A stretch of 10,028 nt of DNA from Patescibacteria group bacterium UBA3527 (GTDB lineage: Bacteria; Patescibacteriota; Minisyncoccia; Phycocordibacterales; UBA918). Every line of letters begins with the position of its first letter. The first letter of the stretch is position 1. The notes under the pieces were generated by a model that saw nothing but the letters and a program-made list of their open reading frames with translations, did no database searches and was not told the DNA's origin. The stretch is taken from assembly GCA_002377025.1 (NCBI GenBank), contig DFPA01000062.1, positions 1 through 10,028 of the forward strand. Reading direction: 5' to 3'. Of the stretch, positions 1-7,137 are shown piece by piece. Made by a program: the position numbers and the translations under genes.

Positions 1-200
1 TAATACTACAAATCTAGGGCTGGGTGAATCCATTGGGTAACCATTGGAGTGAAACGGCTAAATCCTTACCAGTGTGCAAGGCCGTGCTTAGCTTTTACAG
101 CTTTGAGAGCCGCAAGAGGAGTATGGCAACATACTTCCCAGGTATATGATCATCGCGAGCAATTTTTTGCTCGTACAGAATTCGGCTTATCAATGTCCAC
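1..200 (+). ncRNA. rnpB: RNase P RNA, 3' part (5' end outside window)
   Basis: This is the catalytic RNA of ribonuclease P, which removes 5' leaders from tRNA precursors. Two conserved blocks identify it. The segment around 46-85 (GTGAAACGGCTAAATCC, then GTGCAAGGCCG) matches the region that in E. coli reads GGUAAACUCC...GGAGCAAGGCC. The 3' signature ACAGAATTCGGCTTAT at 175-190 corresponds to the universal ACAGAACCCGGCUUAU near the 3' end. Between them are small hairpins, for example GAGTATGGCAACATACTTC around 118-137 and GCGAGCAATTTTTTGCTCG at 156-174, in the places expected of a bacterial type A RNA. The 5' half, including the other strand of helix P1, lies before base 1. The 3' end is placed near 200 because a terminator follows at once; the exact end is an estimate. 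Confidence 0.87.
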
Positions 201-230
201 AAAAAGACTCCTTTCGGGAGTCTTTTTGTG
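198..230 (+). terminator. Intrinsic terminator after RNase P RNA
   Basis: A perfect 14-base-pair stem (198-211 with 217-230) closes a five-base loop TTTCG. The right arm contains five T residues and is followed by TGTGTT, so it has terminator form. The matching A run in the left arm means it could also work on the other strand. It ends rnpB and separates it from the next gene. Confidence 0.88.
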
Positions 231-276
231 TGTGTTACTATAGTAATTGTAAAAGTTAATTTAATTGTGAAGTATT

Positions 277-2745
277 ATGAACAGCCCGACTTTCAGTCCA
301 TCGGGAGGTAGTCGATTGGACTCAATTACCAATATTTTAACGAATGCCGCTACATGGGTAAGTATTATCACTTTTGGCACATTGCCAATCCTTTTCTTGC
401 CGGGCGTGTTTGTTTCACTTGGATACGCCAAGATGTTTGTAGTGACGGTAGGCATTTGTCTCTCACTGGTACTGTTTGCGTTTGTTTTCTTAAGTGAGGG
501 TGTCATGAAGTTCCGTCCTTCTGTCGGACTTATTTCTATGTGGGGAGTGGCCGCCGCGGCACTGGTCAGTGCCGGACTTTCCGGTGATATATATGATGCT
601 TTCATTGGTAATTCTTTTGGGATGCAAACTGCCGCTGCGCTTCTAGTGATGGCGCTTGCCGGTACCGTGGCTTCCGCTTTAGGTGTCAATAAATCAAGTG
701 CAATAAAGCTTTACGTTGTACTCTGTGTGAGCGCATTGGTGTTGGGGCTGTTCCATTTACTTCGTTTTATCTTTGGGGTCGATTTCCTCAGCTTTAATTT
801 GTTTGTAAATGCCACATCATCTCCTATCGGAGGCTGGAATAATATCGCTATTTTCTTTGGGTTGGTGATAATTATCGCAATGATTGCTATTGAACAGCTC
901 CCATTGTCTAAATGGGGAAAGGCCCTGTTCTTGGGTGTGTCCGGTATTGCGCTCCTAATGCTGGCGGTAGTGAATTTCTTCGCAGTCTGGCTTATTCTCG
1001 GTTTCATTAGCTTGGCGGTTTTGATGTTTACTATCATCAAGAAACGTCTCAGTCGCACTCCGGAGCTTGTGCAATCCAACAACCAACAAACTGCTATTGG
1101 AGTCGGTTTGGCATTGGTAGTGTTTTCTACTTGTGTACTCTTTATTATCGGTGGATCAGTGATCGGTGGACTTGTTAACAATGCTACCGGTGTGAACTTC
1201 ATAGAAGTACGCCCTTCTTTGGGTGCTACCCTGGACATCACTCGCGCTGTCTATGGTGAAAACATCCTTACTGGTATTGGTACCAATAAGTTTGGTGATG
1301 CTTGGAACTTATACAAAGATCAATCTATCAATCAAACCAATTTCTGGAATACTGACTTCCAATCCGGCAGTAATTATGCTCTCACAATGGCTGTTGAAAT
1401 GGGTATATTAGGTGTGGTCGCATGGCTCGTATTTCTTGGATGGTTCTTATACACAGGATTACGTTACATATTTGCCAATACCGTAAGTGATCCGATATGG
1501 AACTTTGTGGTGACTTCTTCTTTTGTGGCAGCTCTTTACTTGTGGTTCTCCGGCTTTATCTACACTCCCGGTACTACTATTATTATGCTGGCAGCGGTGT
1601 GTAGCGGAGTATTTTTTGGAGCTCAAAGTGTGGCCAGTAACAAACGTGCGCTGCAAATATCTGTGTTAGATAACCGCAAACTAAGTTTCTTGTTGGTTGG
1701 TGGTGTGATGGTAATAATTGTCGGTTCAATTAGTGTACTTTACTTTCTTGGTCAGCATTTTGCATCACTTCACAACTTCAGTAGCGCAGTCAATGAACTG
1801 GTACAAGGTGGCAATATAGAGGTCGCTGAGGACAAAATCGTTTCTGCTTACCAGCAATTCAGCAATGATGTGTTTGCCAGAGAAATCGCATCTTACCAAT
1901 TGGCTAAGATGCAGGCACTTCTTAATGTTGCCGAACCAACCCAGTCGCAGCAACAACAGTTTCAATCCTCCATGATAGATGGTGTTAATGCTGCTCGTCT
2001 TGCAACCAGCGAGGATGAGACGGATTATCGCAACTGGCAGCTTTTGGGTAACATTTATACCTTTATGGCTAGAGTAGGAGTTGAAGGATCGGTAGATTTG
2101 GCCAATGAGGCTTATGCCAATGCGCGTAAGTACAACCCAAATAATCCGGAGATACCACTACTTGAAGCACAGCTGGCGCTCGTTACAGACGATGTAGAAG
2201 GAGCTCGCGCTAAGGCATTGGAGGCGCTACAAATGAAAAGTAACTATACTGCCGCGATAGATTTCATTACCAATATCGAAATCAGCCAAGGTAACCTAGA
2301 TGAAGCAGTTGCTGCGGCCGGAGCATCTATCAGCCTAGACCCAAGAAACCCAGCTCGATATTACCAACTGGGACTTCTATTGGCTGAGTCTGGAGATCAT
2401 CAAAACGCAGTGAATGCGTTTAGTGAGGCAATTCTACTTAATCCGAGCTATGCTAACGCTCTTTACTTCCGTGCGGTTTCTTATCTTCAGCTAGAAGAAA
2501 ATTCCCGAGCGATAGCAGACTTGGAAACCGTGAGAGACTTAAGTCCTGATAACACTGGTATACAGGAGATAATTGATGCGGTAAAAGCTGGAAATATCGA
2601 CCTGGGAGCAGCTCCTACAGAGATTACAGACTTAAGTGACGGACAAATAGTAGAGGAGGATAGTACCGTTTCCACTAATGAAAGTCCTGATACCGATCTG
2701 GTTTCAACAGTTAATACTGTTCCGGAAGAAGGCGAAGATTCCTAA
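277..2745 (+). CDS. O-antigen ligase-like membrane protein with C-terminal TPR domain
   Basis: An 822-residue protein. Residues about 25-490 form many hydrophobic spans with a central Wzy_C-like stretch: YGENILTGIGTNKFGDAW near 326-343, then SGSNYALTMAVEMGILG near 364-380. These resemble the G-x-G-x-x-x-F and N-x-x-L-x-x-x-x-E-x-G-x-x-G pattern of O-antigen ligases and polymerases, which move glycans from undecaprenyl carriers at the outer face of the membrane. After the last span (about 471-491) comes a helical tail with tetratricopeptide repeats, clearest at 690-760 (YYQLGLLLAESGDHQNAVNAF, split here at family motif G-x-x-x-x-A), and an acidic, Ser/Thr-rich end. The murJ gene follows after six bases, so a role in envelope glycan handling is likely, but the substrate is unknown. 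The start is uncertain: ATG 277 has no ribosome site, while an in-frame TTG at 316 has GGGAGGT at 303-309 at good spacing. A weak -10 (TATAGT, 239-244) lies upstream. Confidence 0.82.
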   Translation: MNSPTFSPSGGSRLDSITNILTNAATWVSIITFGTLPILFLPGVFVSLGYAKMFVVTVGICLSLVLFAFVFLSEGVMKFRPSVGLISMWGVAAAALVSAGLSGDIYDAFIGNSFGMQTAAALLVMALAGTVASALGVNKSSAIKLYVVLCVSALVLGLFHLLRFIFGVDFLSFNLFVNATSSPIGGWNNIAIFFGLVIIIAMIAIEQLPLSKWGKALFLGVSGIALLMLAVVNFFAVWLILGFISLAVLMFTIIKKRLSRTPELVQSNNQQTAIGVGLALVVFSTCVLFIIGGSVIGGLVNNATGVNFIEVRPSLGATLDITRAVYGENILTGIGTNKFGDAWNLYKDQSINQTNFWNTDFQSGSNYALTMAVEMGILGVVAWLVFLGWFLYTGLRYIFANTVSDPIWNFVVTSSFVAALYLWFSGFIYTPGTTIIMLAAVCSGVFFGAQSVASNKRALQISVLDNRKLSFLLVGGVMVIIVGSISVLYFLGQHFASLHNFSSAVNELVQGGNIEVAEDKIVSAYQQFSNDVFAREIASYQLAKMQALLNVAEPTQSQQQQFQSSMIDGVNAARLATSEDETDYRNWQLLGNIYTFMARVGVEGSVDLANEAYANARKYNPNNPEIPLLEAQLALVTDDVEGARAKALEALQMKSNYTAAIDFITNIEISQGNLDEAVAAAGASISLDPRNPARYYQLGLLLAESGDHQNAVNAFSEAILLNPSYANALYFRAVSYLQLEENSRAIADLETVRDLSPDNTGIQEIIDAVKAGNIDLGAAPTEITDLSDGQIVEEDSTVSTNESPDTDLVSTVNTVPEEGEDS

Positions 2746-2751
2746 ACTCTA

Positions 2752-4422
2752 ATGGTACGCAGAGTCATTGGATTTGTTTTTCGAGAGGTACGCGGCTTGC
2801 ACCAAGCCGCGTACATTTTGGCCGCGTTTACCTTTGGGTCGCAAATACTGGCCCTACTGAGAGACCGACTATTGGCCGGCGAGTTTGGAGCAGGTGAAAC
2901 TCTCGATATCTATTACTCTGCTTTCAGGATCCCTGACGTCATGTTTGTTTTGTTTGCTTCTGCACTATCTATCTATGTATTGATACCGTTTATAACAAGA
3001 CATCAACAATACAGTGGCGAAGCCAATACAGGTCGTTTTCTCACGAGTATATCCAACTTCTTTATAGTCGCTTATACTCTTTTGGCGGCAATTGTATTCA
3101 TTTATGTACCGGTTATGGTGCCAACTATTTTTCCGGGTATAAATGACACCGATCTTTTGGTGAGTGTGACGCGAATACTGCTTTTACAACCATTGTTTCT
3201 CGGCATCTCCAGTCTGTTTGGTGTAGTGACGCAAATTAGTCATCGCTTTGTTCTTTACGCTCTTAGTCCTATTTTGTACAACCTGGGAATTATTATAGGC
3301 ATTGTGTTGCTCTATCCAGTATTTGGTCTGGAGGGTTTGGCGTATGGAGTAGTGTTAGGCGCTCTTATGCACATGGCCGTGCAGTGGCCTCTAGTGCGTA
3401 AAAGTACTATGAGGCCGACCCTGTCTCTTTATATTCGACTAGCTGATGTGGTGGAAGTATTGCGTAGCTCAATTCCAAGAGCGTTAACTCTTTCACTCAA
3501 TCAAATAGTGTTATTGGTACTTGTTAGTATTGCCGGTATGATGGCTGTCGGTTCAGTTTCGGTTTTTCAGCTGGCCTTCAATCTCCAATCAGTACCCTTG
3601 GCAGTTGTCGGAATGAGTTATTCTATTGCAGCTTTTCCCACACTGTCCTACTTGTTTACCAATGGTGATATGGAGAAATTTAGACATCATATCCTTATCG
3701 CGTTGCGACATATCATATTTTGGTCTGTACCGATATTGGTTTTGTGTATAGTGCTACGAGCCCAATTAGTACGAGTAATACTTGGTAGCGGACAATTTGA
3801 CTGGAGCGATACCCGCCTCACGGCTGCTGTTTTTGCTGTGTTTATATTCTCACTCGGTGCACAGGCAGTCAATTTGCTATTGATTCGCGGTTTCTATGCC
3901 GGCAACAACACGTCGACTCCATTGTTCATCAGTATTTTTACTGCCATAGCAACGTTGTCATTTGCAGCCATTGGGAATTTGTTTATTTCCAGCAGTGCCA
4001 ACGTCTCAGTATTTTTATCAGCGTTATTGCGTGTCGAAGATGTGGTTGGGACAGAAGTATTGTTTCTTGCTCTTTCATACGCTGCCGGGCTTATTTTGCA
4101 GAGCTTACTACTCCTTCTCTTTATGCGTATTAGGTTTGGATTGTCACTTCGTAGTTTGTATAAGGAGTCATGGCAAGCGGGGTTCGCGGCTCTTGTCGGT
4201 GGCGGTGCTGCATACTCAGCGCTACAGTTTTTTGTAGATGGTCTCAATACCGGTACCTTTATCGGTATTTTCTTGCAAGGTTTATTGGCCGGTATTGTGG
4301 GGGTTGCCGGAGTTATTCTTGGGTATACCGCTGTACGTTCTCGTACATTGATTGAAGTATGCGATGCTTTAGAGAGAAAGATATTTAAGACCGATGTTAT
4401 AAAGGAAGAAAATAGCATTTAA
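2752..4422 (+). CDS. murJ: MurJ, lipid II flippase
   Basis: A 556-residue multi-span membrane protein of the MurJ/MviN family, which carries lipid II to the outer face of the cytoplasmic membrane for peptidoglycan synthesis. The N-terminal family pattern is clear: REVRGLHQAA at 11-20, then SQILALLRDRLLAGEFGAGE at 30-49, an Asp at 52 and AFRIPD at 57-62. The positively charged and acidic residues here line the transport cavity in characterised MurJ. A second family block, near 255-300, includes GSVSVFQLAF and an SVPLAVVGMS stretch. About 14 hydrophobic spans fit the usual 500-550 residue size. ATG 2752 is chosen because the residues just after it match the family; it has no visible Shine-Dalgarno site and lies six bases after the previous stop, so it is probably translated by coupling. 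A strong inverted repeat sits in its early coding sequence (2788-2814). Confidence 0.95.
   Translation: MVRRVIGFVFREVRGLHQAAYILAAFTFGSQILALLRDRLLAGEFGAGETLDIYYSAFRIPDVMFVLFASALSIYVLIPFITRHQQYSGEANTGRFLTSISNFFIVAYTLLAAIVFIYVPVMVPTIFPGINDTDLLVSVTRILLLQPLFLGISSLFGVVTQISHRFVLYALSPILYNLGIIIGIVLLYPVFGLEGLAYGVVLGALMHMAVQWPLVRKSTMRPTLSLYIRLADVVEVLRSSIPRALTLSLNQIVLLVLVSIAGMMAVGSVSVFQLAFNLQSVPLAVVGMSYSIAAFPTLSYLFTNGDMEKFRHHILIALRHIIFWSVPILVLCIVLRAQLVRVILGSGQFDWSDTRLTAAVFAVFIFSLGAQAVNLLLIRGFYAGNNTSTPLFISIFTAIATLSFAAIGNLFISSSANVSVFLSALLRVEDVVGTEVLFLALSYAAGLILQSLLLLLFMRIRFGLSLRSLYKESWQAGFAALVGGGAAYSALQFFVDGLNTGTFIGIFLQGLLAGIVGVAGVILGYTAVRSRTLIEVCDALERKIFKTDVIKEENSI
2788..2814 (+). repeat. Perfect 12-bp inverted repeat inside early murJ
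   Basis: GTACGCGGCTTG at 2788-2799 and its exact reverse complement CAAGCCGCGTAC at 2803-2814 flank a CAC loop. In mRNA this gives a stable 12-base-pair hairpin beginning 36 bases after the A of the murJ start codon. It is followed by ATTTTGG rather than a clean U run, so a terminator is not evident. It could slow ribosomes or affect murJ translation relative to the gene before it; that is inference. Confidence 0.8.
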
Positions 4423-4447
4423 CTCGTTTTTAGGGTAAATTAAGGCC

Positions 4448-6352
4448 GTGCAGATAAGAAATTTCAGCATTATAGCTCATATAGATCACGGCAAGAGTAC
4501 TTTAGCGGACAGAATGCTAGAGGTTACTCACACGGTTGAAAAAAGGCTCATGAAAGAACAAGTGTTGGATTCCATGGATCTTGAACGTGAGCGAGGGATT
4601 ACCATAAAAATGCAACCGGTAGTAATGACCTATCGTCCTTTTTTGTCTTCATCGGCTGTGTTGCAAGATCCCGATACGTCAGTCACCGTACCAAAACGTA
4701 CGTCTCCTCCATCATCTTCACCACGTGCTGCAACTGAAGTAAAAACGGGTGATGAACAAGAAGGAGAGGAATACATTTTGAATCTTATTGACACTCCCGG
4801 TCACATTGACTTTTCCTACGAAGTTTCACGAGCGTTAAACGCAGTGGAGGGCGTTTTGCTCCTTGTCGATAGTACTCAAGGAGTACAGGCACAAACTCTC
4901 ACCACTCTGGAAATGGCCAAAAATCAAAACCTGACCATTATCCCGGTTTTGACCAAAATTGACATGCCTCACTCCAGGGTAGAAGAAGTAAGTGATGAGG
5001 TTTGTAAATTGGTTGGGTGTGCAGTGGAGGACATTCTTCTCACTTCAGGTAAAACAGGTGAGGGAATAAAAGAGCTTCTCGATACAATTTGTGCTAAGGT
5101 GCCGCCACCGAGAGAAAGTAAGGAGGAGAAGTACAGAGGGTTAATTTTTGACTTCCAGTACTCCAATCATCGTGGCATTATTGTCTATCAGCGTGTTTTT
5201 GACGGGGAAGTAAAAAAGGGAGATAAGCTGGAATTTAGCGCCAGCGGTCGCACTTTCATTGCGCTGGAGGTCGGGGTACTTTCGCCGACAGAAAAACCGG
5301 TAGATAGTCTTGGGTCAGGCCAGATAGGCTATATAGTAACAGGTATCAAAGAGCCGGGAGTGGCAAATGTGGGTGATACGCTGAGATTGGAAAAATCCAA
5401 TTCTCCGGCACTGGCAGGGTACAAAGAACCTTTACCGGTGGTATGGGCCAGTGTTTTTCCAGAAAGCCAAGACGACTTCACGATTTTGCGACAAGCACTC
5501 GATAGGCTACGACTTTCTGACTCTTCTCTTTCTTATGAAGAAGAGTCCTCGGGAGTGCTCGGAAGAGGTTTTCGTTGCGGTTTTTTGGGCATGCTTCACC
5601 TGGAAATCGTCACCGAGAGATTACGTCGGGAGTTTGATTTGGAATTAACAATTACTTCTCCCTCTATTGCGTATGAAGTCACCTGGTCTGATGGAAAGAT
5701 TGAAAGTATTTATGCAGCATCGCGTTTTCCCGAACATGGTGACAAAGTCACTATTCGCGAACCATGGGTTTTAGGTCAGATAATTATGCCAAGTGATTAT
5801 ATGGGAGGGGTGATGACGCTTCTTTATGAGCACGAGGCCGGAGTGATTGATACGGAAGTGTTTGGTGACGGTCGCACTCTACTTACCATCGAAATGCCCC
5901 TAAGAGAGTTGATGCGAGGTTTCTTCGATAAACTCAAAAATGTTAGTAGTGGCTATGCGTCACTTTCTTACGAAATTGCCGAACTTCGGCCTGCCAATGT
6001 GACCCGCTTGGATGTGTTGGTGGCTGAGGAAGTGGTACCCGCTCTCTCGCGAGTAGTTGGTATAGCGCGTGCCGATACAGAGGCCAAGGCGATTGTGGAG
6101 AAGATATATAACACACTGCCGCGACAAATGTTCGTCACCAAGATTCAAGCGAAGGTAATGGGTAAGATAATTGCCACCAAGAAACTTTCGGCTATGAAAA
6201 AAGATGTAACTGCCAAACTATATGGTGGTGATATTACTCGCAAAATGAAACTGCGAGAAAAACAAAAGAAAGGCAAGCAAAAAATGCTAGCAAGAGGTCG
6301 TGTTCACATTCCCCCGGAAGTTTTCATGAAACTCATAAAATCAGACGAATAA
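4448..6352 (+). CDS. lepA: LepA (elongation factor 4), ribosome GTPase
   Basis: A 634-residue translational GTPase of the LepA/EF4 family, which binds ribosomes and has been tied to back-translocation, initiation and ribosome assembly. Visible motifs: G1 AHIDHGKS (10-17), switch region RERGITIK (47-54), G3 DTPGH (115-119), G4 as TKID (169-172) in place of the usual NKID, and G5 TSGK (199-202). The LepA-specific C-terminus is present, with basic KLREKQKKGKQKM, then RGRVHIPPEVF near the end. The protein is longer than the usual 600 residues because of a Ser/Thr/Pro-rich insert at about 64-104, between the switch region and G3, where relatives have only a few residues. The start is GTG 4448: the reading frame's conserved N-terminus begins there, and a weak TAAGG ribosome site lies at 4441-4445. 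It lies 25 bases after murJ and is probably cotranscribed. Confidence 0.96.
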   Translation: MQIRNFSIIAHIDHGKSTLADRMLEVTHTVEKRLMKEQVLDSMDLERERGITIKMQPVVMTYRPFLSSSAVLQDPDTSVTVPKRTSPPSSSPRAATEVKTGDEQEGEEYILNLIDTPGHIDFSYEVSRALNAVEGVLLLVDSTQGVQAQTLTTLEMAKNQNLTIIPVLTKIDMPHSRVEEVSDEVCKLVGCAVEDILLTSGKTGEGIKELLDTICAKVPPPRESKEEKYRGLIFDFQYSNHRGIIVYQRVFDGEVKKGDKLEFSASGRTFIALEVGVLSPTEKPVDSLGSGQIGYIVTGIKEPGVANVGDTLRLEKSNSPALAGYKEPLPVVWASVFPESQDDFTILRQALDRLRLSDSSLSYEEESSGVLGRGFRCGFLGMLHLEIVTERLRREFDLELTITSPSIAYEVTWSDGKIESIYAASRFPEHGDKVTIREPWVLGQIIMPSDYMGGVMTLLYEHEAGVIDTEVFGDGRTLLTIEMPLRELMRGFFDKLKNVSSGYASLSYEIAELRPANVTRLDVLVAEEVVPALSRVVGIARADTEAKAIVEKIYNTLPRQMFVTKIQAKVMGKIIATKKLSAMKKDVTAKLYGGDITRKMKLREKQKKGKQKMLARGRVHIPPEVFMKLIKSDE

Positions 6353-6380
6353 TTGGCAGACAAACAGCTAACGTCTTTCC

Positions 6381-6488
6381 TTAGAAACCAAGCCCACCGG
6401 AGTAAGTCAAAACCATACTGGCAGCTATCAATACCGCAATTATTCCCCAAATCCACTTAATGATTTTTTTCGATTTTGGTCCATACAT
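6381..6488 (-). CDS. 35-residue single-span membrane protein, function unknown
   Basis: A very short frame with a protein-like plan: MYGPKSKK, a hydrophobic span at about 9-29 (IIKWIWGIIAVLIAASMVL), and a short tail TYSGGLGF before TAA. The basic N-terminus suggests the tail lies outside the membrane (positive-inside rule). Support for a real gene: its ATG at 6488-6486 is preceded at exactly six bases by an extended -10 box (TGT-TAGGAT), the same arrangement seen for the other leaderless genes here, and the frame fills most of the gap between lepA and the FtsB-like gene. It faces lepA (stops 28 bases apart) and diverges from the FtsB-like gene (starts 14 bases apart). I do not recognise the family. 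A chance hydrophobic frame remains possible. Confidence 0.6.
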   Translation of the reverse strand: MYGPKSKKIIKWIWGIIAVLIAASMVLTYSGGLGF

Positions 6489-6490
6489 AC

Positions 6491-6496
6491 TATAAT
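6491..6496 (+). promoter_or_regulatory. -10 box for the FtsB-like gene (leaderless)
   Basis: A perfect TATAAT ends six bases before ATG 6503, so the transcript should start at or next to the A of the start codon. No TGn extension and no good -35 are seen. It overlaps the minus-strand -10 at 6495-6500 by two bases. Confidence 0.65.
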
Positions 6497-6503
6497 CCTA
6501 ACA
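6495..6503 (-). promoter_or_regulatory. Extended -10 for the 35-residue gene (leaderless)
   Basis: Read on the minus strand: TGT (6503-6501) then TAGGAT (6500-6495), six bases (TATAGT), then ATG at 6488. The predicted start of transcription falls on the start codon. The box overlaps the plus-strand TATAAT, so the two promoters probably cannot both hold RNA polymerase at once. Confidence 0.5.
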
Positions 6504-6871
6504 TGGCTATCGGTAGTAAGAGAAACCTTCTTAAATTAATTGTGATTAGACTTTTAATTGTCTTTGTGTTTTATTTGTGCGTACTCCTTTCCTTGAATTT
6601 GTGGAAGCATTTCAATACGATGCAGGACGCGGCACTTAAACGCAGTGAAATTGAGCAAGAGAGAAGTGTGTTAGAGAATAAAAAAGCCGAACTGGAGAAA
6701 AAAATAGAATACCTCAGTAGTGATGCCAGTTTCGAAGCTAAGATCAGGGAGAATTTTGACATGATAAAAGAAGGAGAGCAGGTCGTAGTGATCGTGGGTG
6801 AAGTGAACGAAGAAACTTCTGAAGAAGCTCCCCTGTCTAAGCAAAAAAAATGGTATCACTTCTGGCGGTAG
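6503..6871 (+). CDS. FtsB/DivIC-like septum formation protein
   Basis: A 122-residue bitopic membrane protein of the septum formation initiator type. FtsB and DivIC join FtsL and FtsQ/DivIB in the division complex that activates septal peptidoglycan synthesis. Residues about 10-31 are a membrane span after a basic N-terminus. Residues about 38-75 are a charged heptad-like coiled coil rich in Glu, Lys and Leu. It is followed by EAKIRENFDMIKEGEQVVVI, split from its coil by SSDASF, which matches the family pattern of an Arg-Glu block followed by a Lys-x-Gly-Glu turn and short beta strand. The tail is acidic and then basic/aromatic (KKWYHFWR). ATG 6503 is chosen over an upstream in-frame TTG (6476) because a TATAAT ends six bases before it, which would leave the TTG untranscribed. 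Assignment between FtsB and DivIC is not possible here. Confidence 0.85.
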   Translation: MAIGSKRNLLKLIVIRLLIVFVFYLCVLLSLNLWKHFNTMQDAALKRSEIEQERSVLENKKAELEKKIEYLSSDASFEAKIRENFDMIKEGEQVVVIVGEVNEETSEEAPLSKQKKWYHFWR

Positions 6872-6873
6872 CG

Positions 6874-6882
6874 TGTTAGAAT
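6874..6882 (+). promoter_or_regulatory. Extended -10 for the glutaredoxin-like gene (leaderless)
   Basis: TGT-TAGAAT lies just after the stop codon of the FtsB-like gene and ends seven bases before ATG 6890. No ribosome site lies between. The gene may be transcribed both from here and by readthrough from upstream. Confidence 0.6.
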
Positions 6883-6889
6883 TTCCTAT

Positions 6890-7123
6890 ATGGCTAATAT
6901 AACAATATATACAACGCCGACATGTCATTACTGCCATGCGGCCAAAGAGTTTTTTGCAGATAATAATATTGAATACACTGAAGCTGACGTATCAGCCGAC
7001 CCGGAAAAAAGAGCGGAAATGGTAGAAATAACCGGACAAATGGGTGTGCCGGTGATACGTATTGATGACGATGTGGTGGTAGGATTTGATGAAAGTAAAG
7101 TCAAAGAATTGCTCGGAATGTAG
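6890..7123 (+). CDS. Glutaredoxin-like thiol-disulfide protein
   Basis: A 77-residue protein with a thioredoxin fold of the glutaredoxin/NrdH size. It has the active-site pair C12-H-Y-C15 after the first strand (NITIYTTPT), the cis-proline motif G-V-P at 52-54 and a closing G-F-D at 65-67 with a final helix. Such proteins reduce disulfides or supply electrons to ribonucleotide reductase or other enzymes in the cytoplasm; the partner cannot be told from the sequence. The CHYC site differs from the common CPYC of glutaredoxins. Eighteen bases separate it from the FtsB-like gene, with its own -10 box in the gap, so it is probably an independent leaderless unit. It ends 14 bases before a large palindromic terminator. 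Confidence 0.92.
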   Translation: MANITIYTTPTCHYCHAAKEFFADNNIEYTEADVSADPEKRAEMVEITGQMGVPVIRIDDDVVVGFDESKVKELLGM

Positions 7124-7137
7124 TTTTTGGCCTGCAA

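Noticed and set aside
49..243. Open frame of 64 residues on the plus strand
   Set aside because: It lies within the RNase P RNA and its terminator; the conserved ACAGAA...CGGCTTAT signature explains the sequence and the peptide has no protein-like character.
2797..2799. In-frame TTG in murJ with GAGAGGT seven bases upstream
   Set aside because: The residues before it (VRRVIGF...REVRG) fit the MurJ N-terminus in this group, so ATG 2752 is kept; the purine run is probably coincidental.
3894..4418. 174-residue open frame on the minus strand
   Set aside because: It mirrors the coding frame of murJ, has no start signals and lacks any domain; it is a reverse-strand shadow.
5519..5547. 9-bp inverted repeat GACTCTTCT...AGAAGAGTC within lepA
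   Set aside because: The loop is 11 bases and it lies deep in conserved coding sequence rich in Glu/Ser codons; likely chance.
6353..6380. Terminator after lepA
   Set aside because: Only a 4-bp AGAC/GTCT stem with a long loop is present, so no terminator is called in the lepA/35-residue gene gap.
6476..6502. Upstream TTG start for the FtsB-like gene
   Set aside because: The TATAAT at 6491-6496 lies inside that extension, so the transcript would begin after it; the extra residues also overlap the divergent gene's start.
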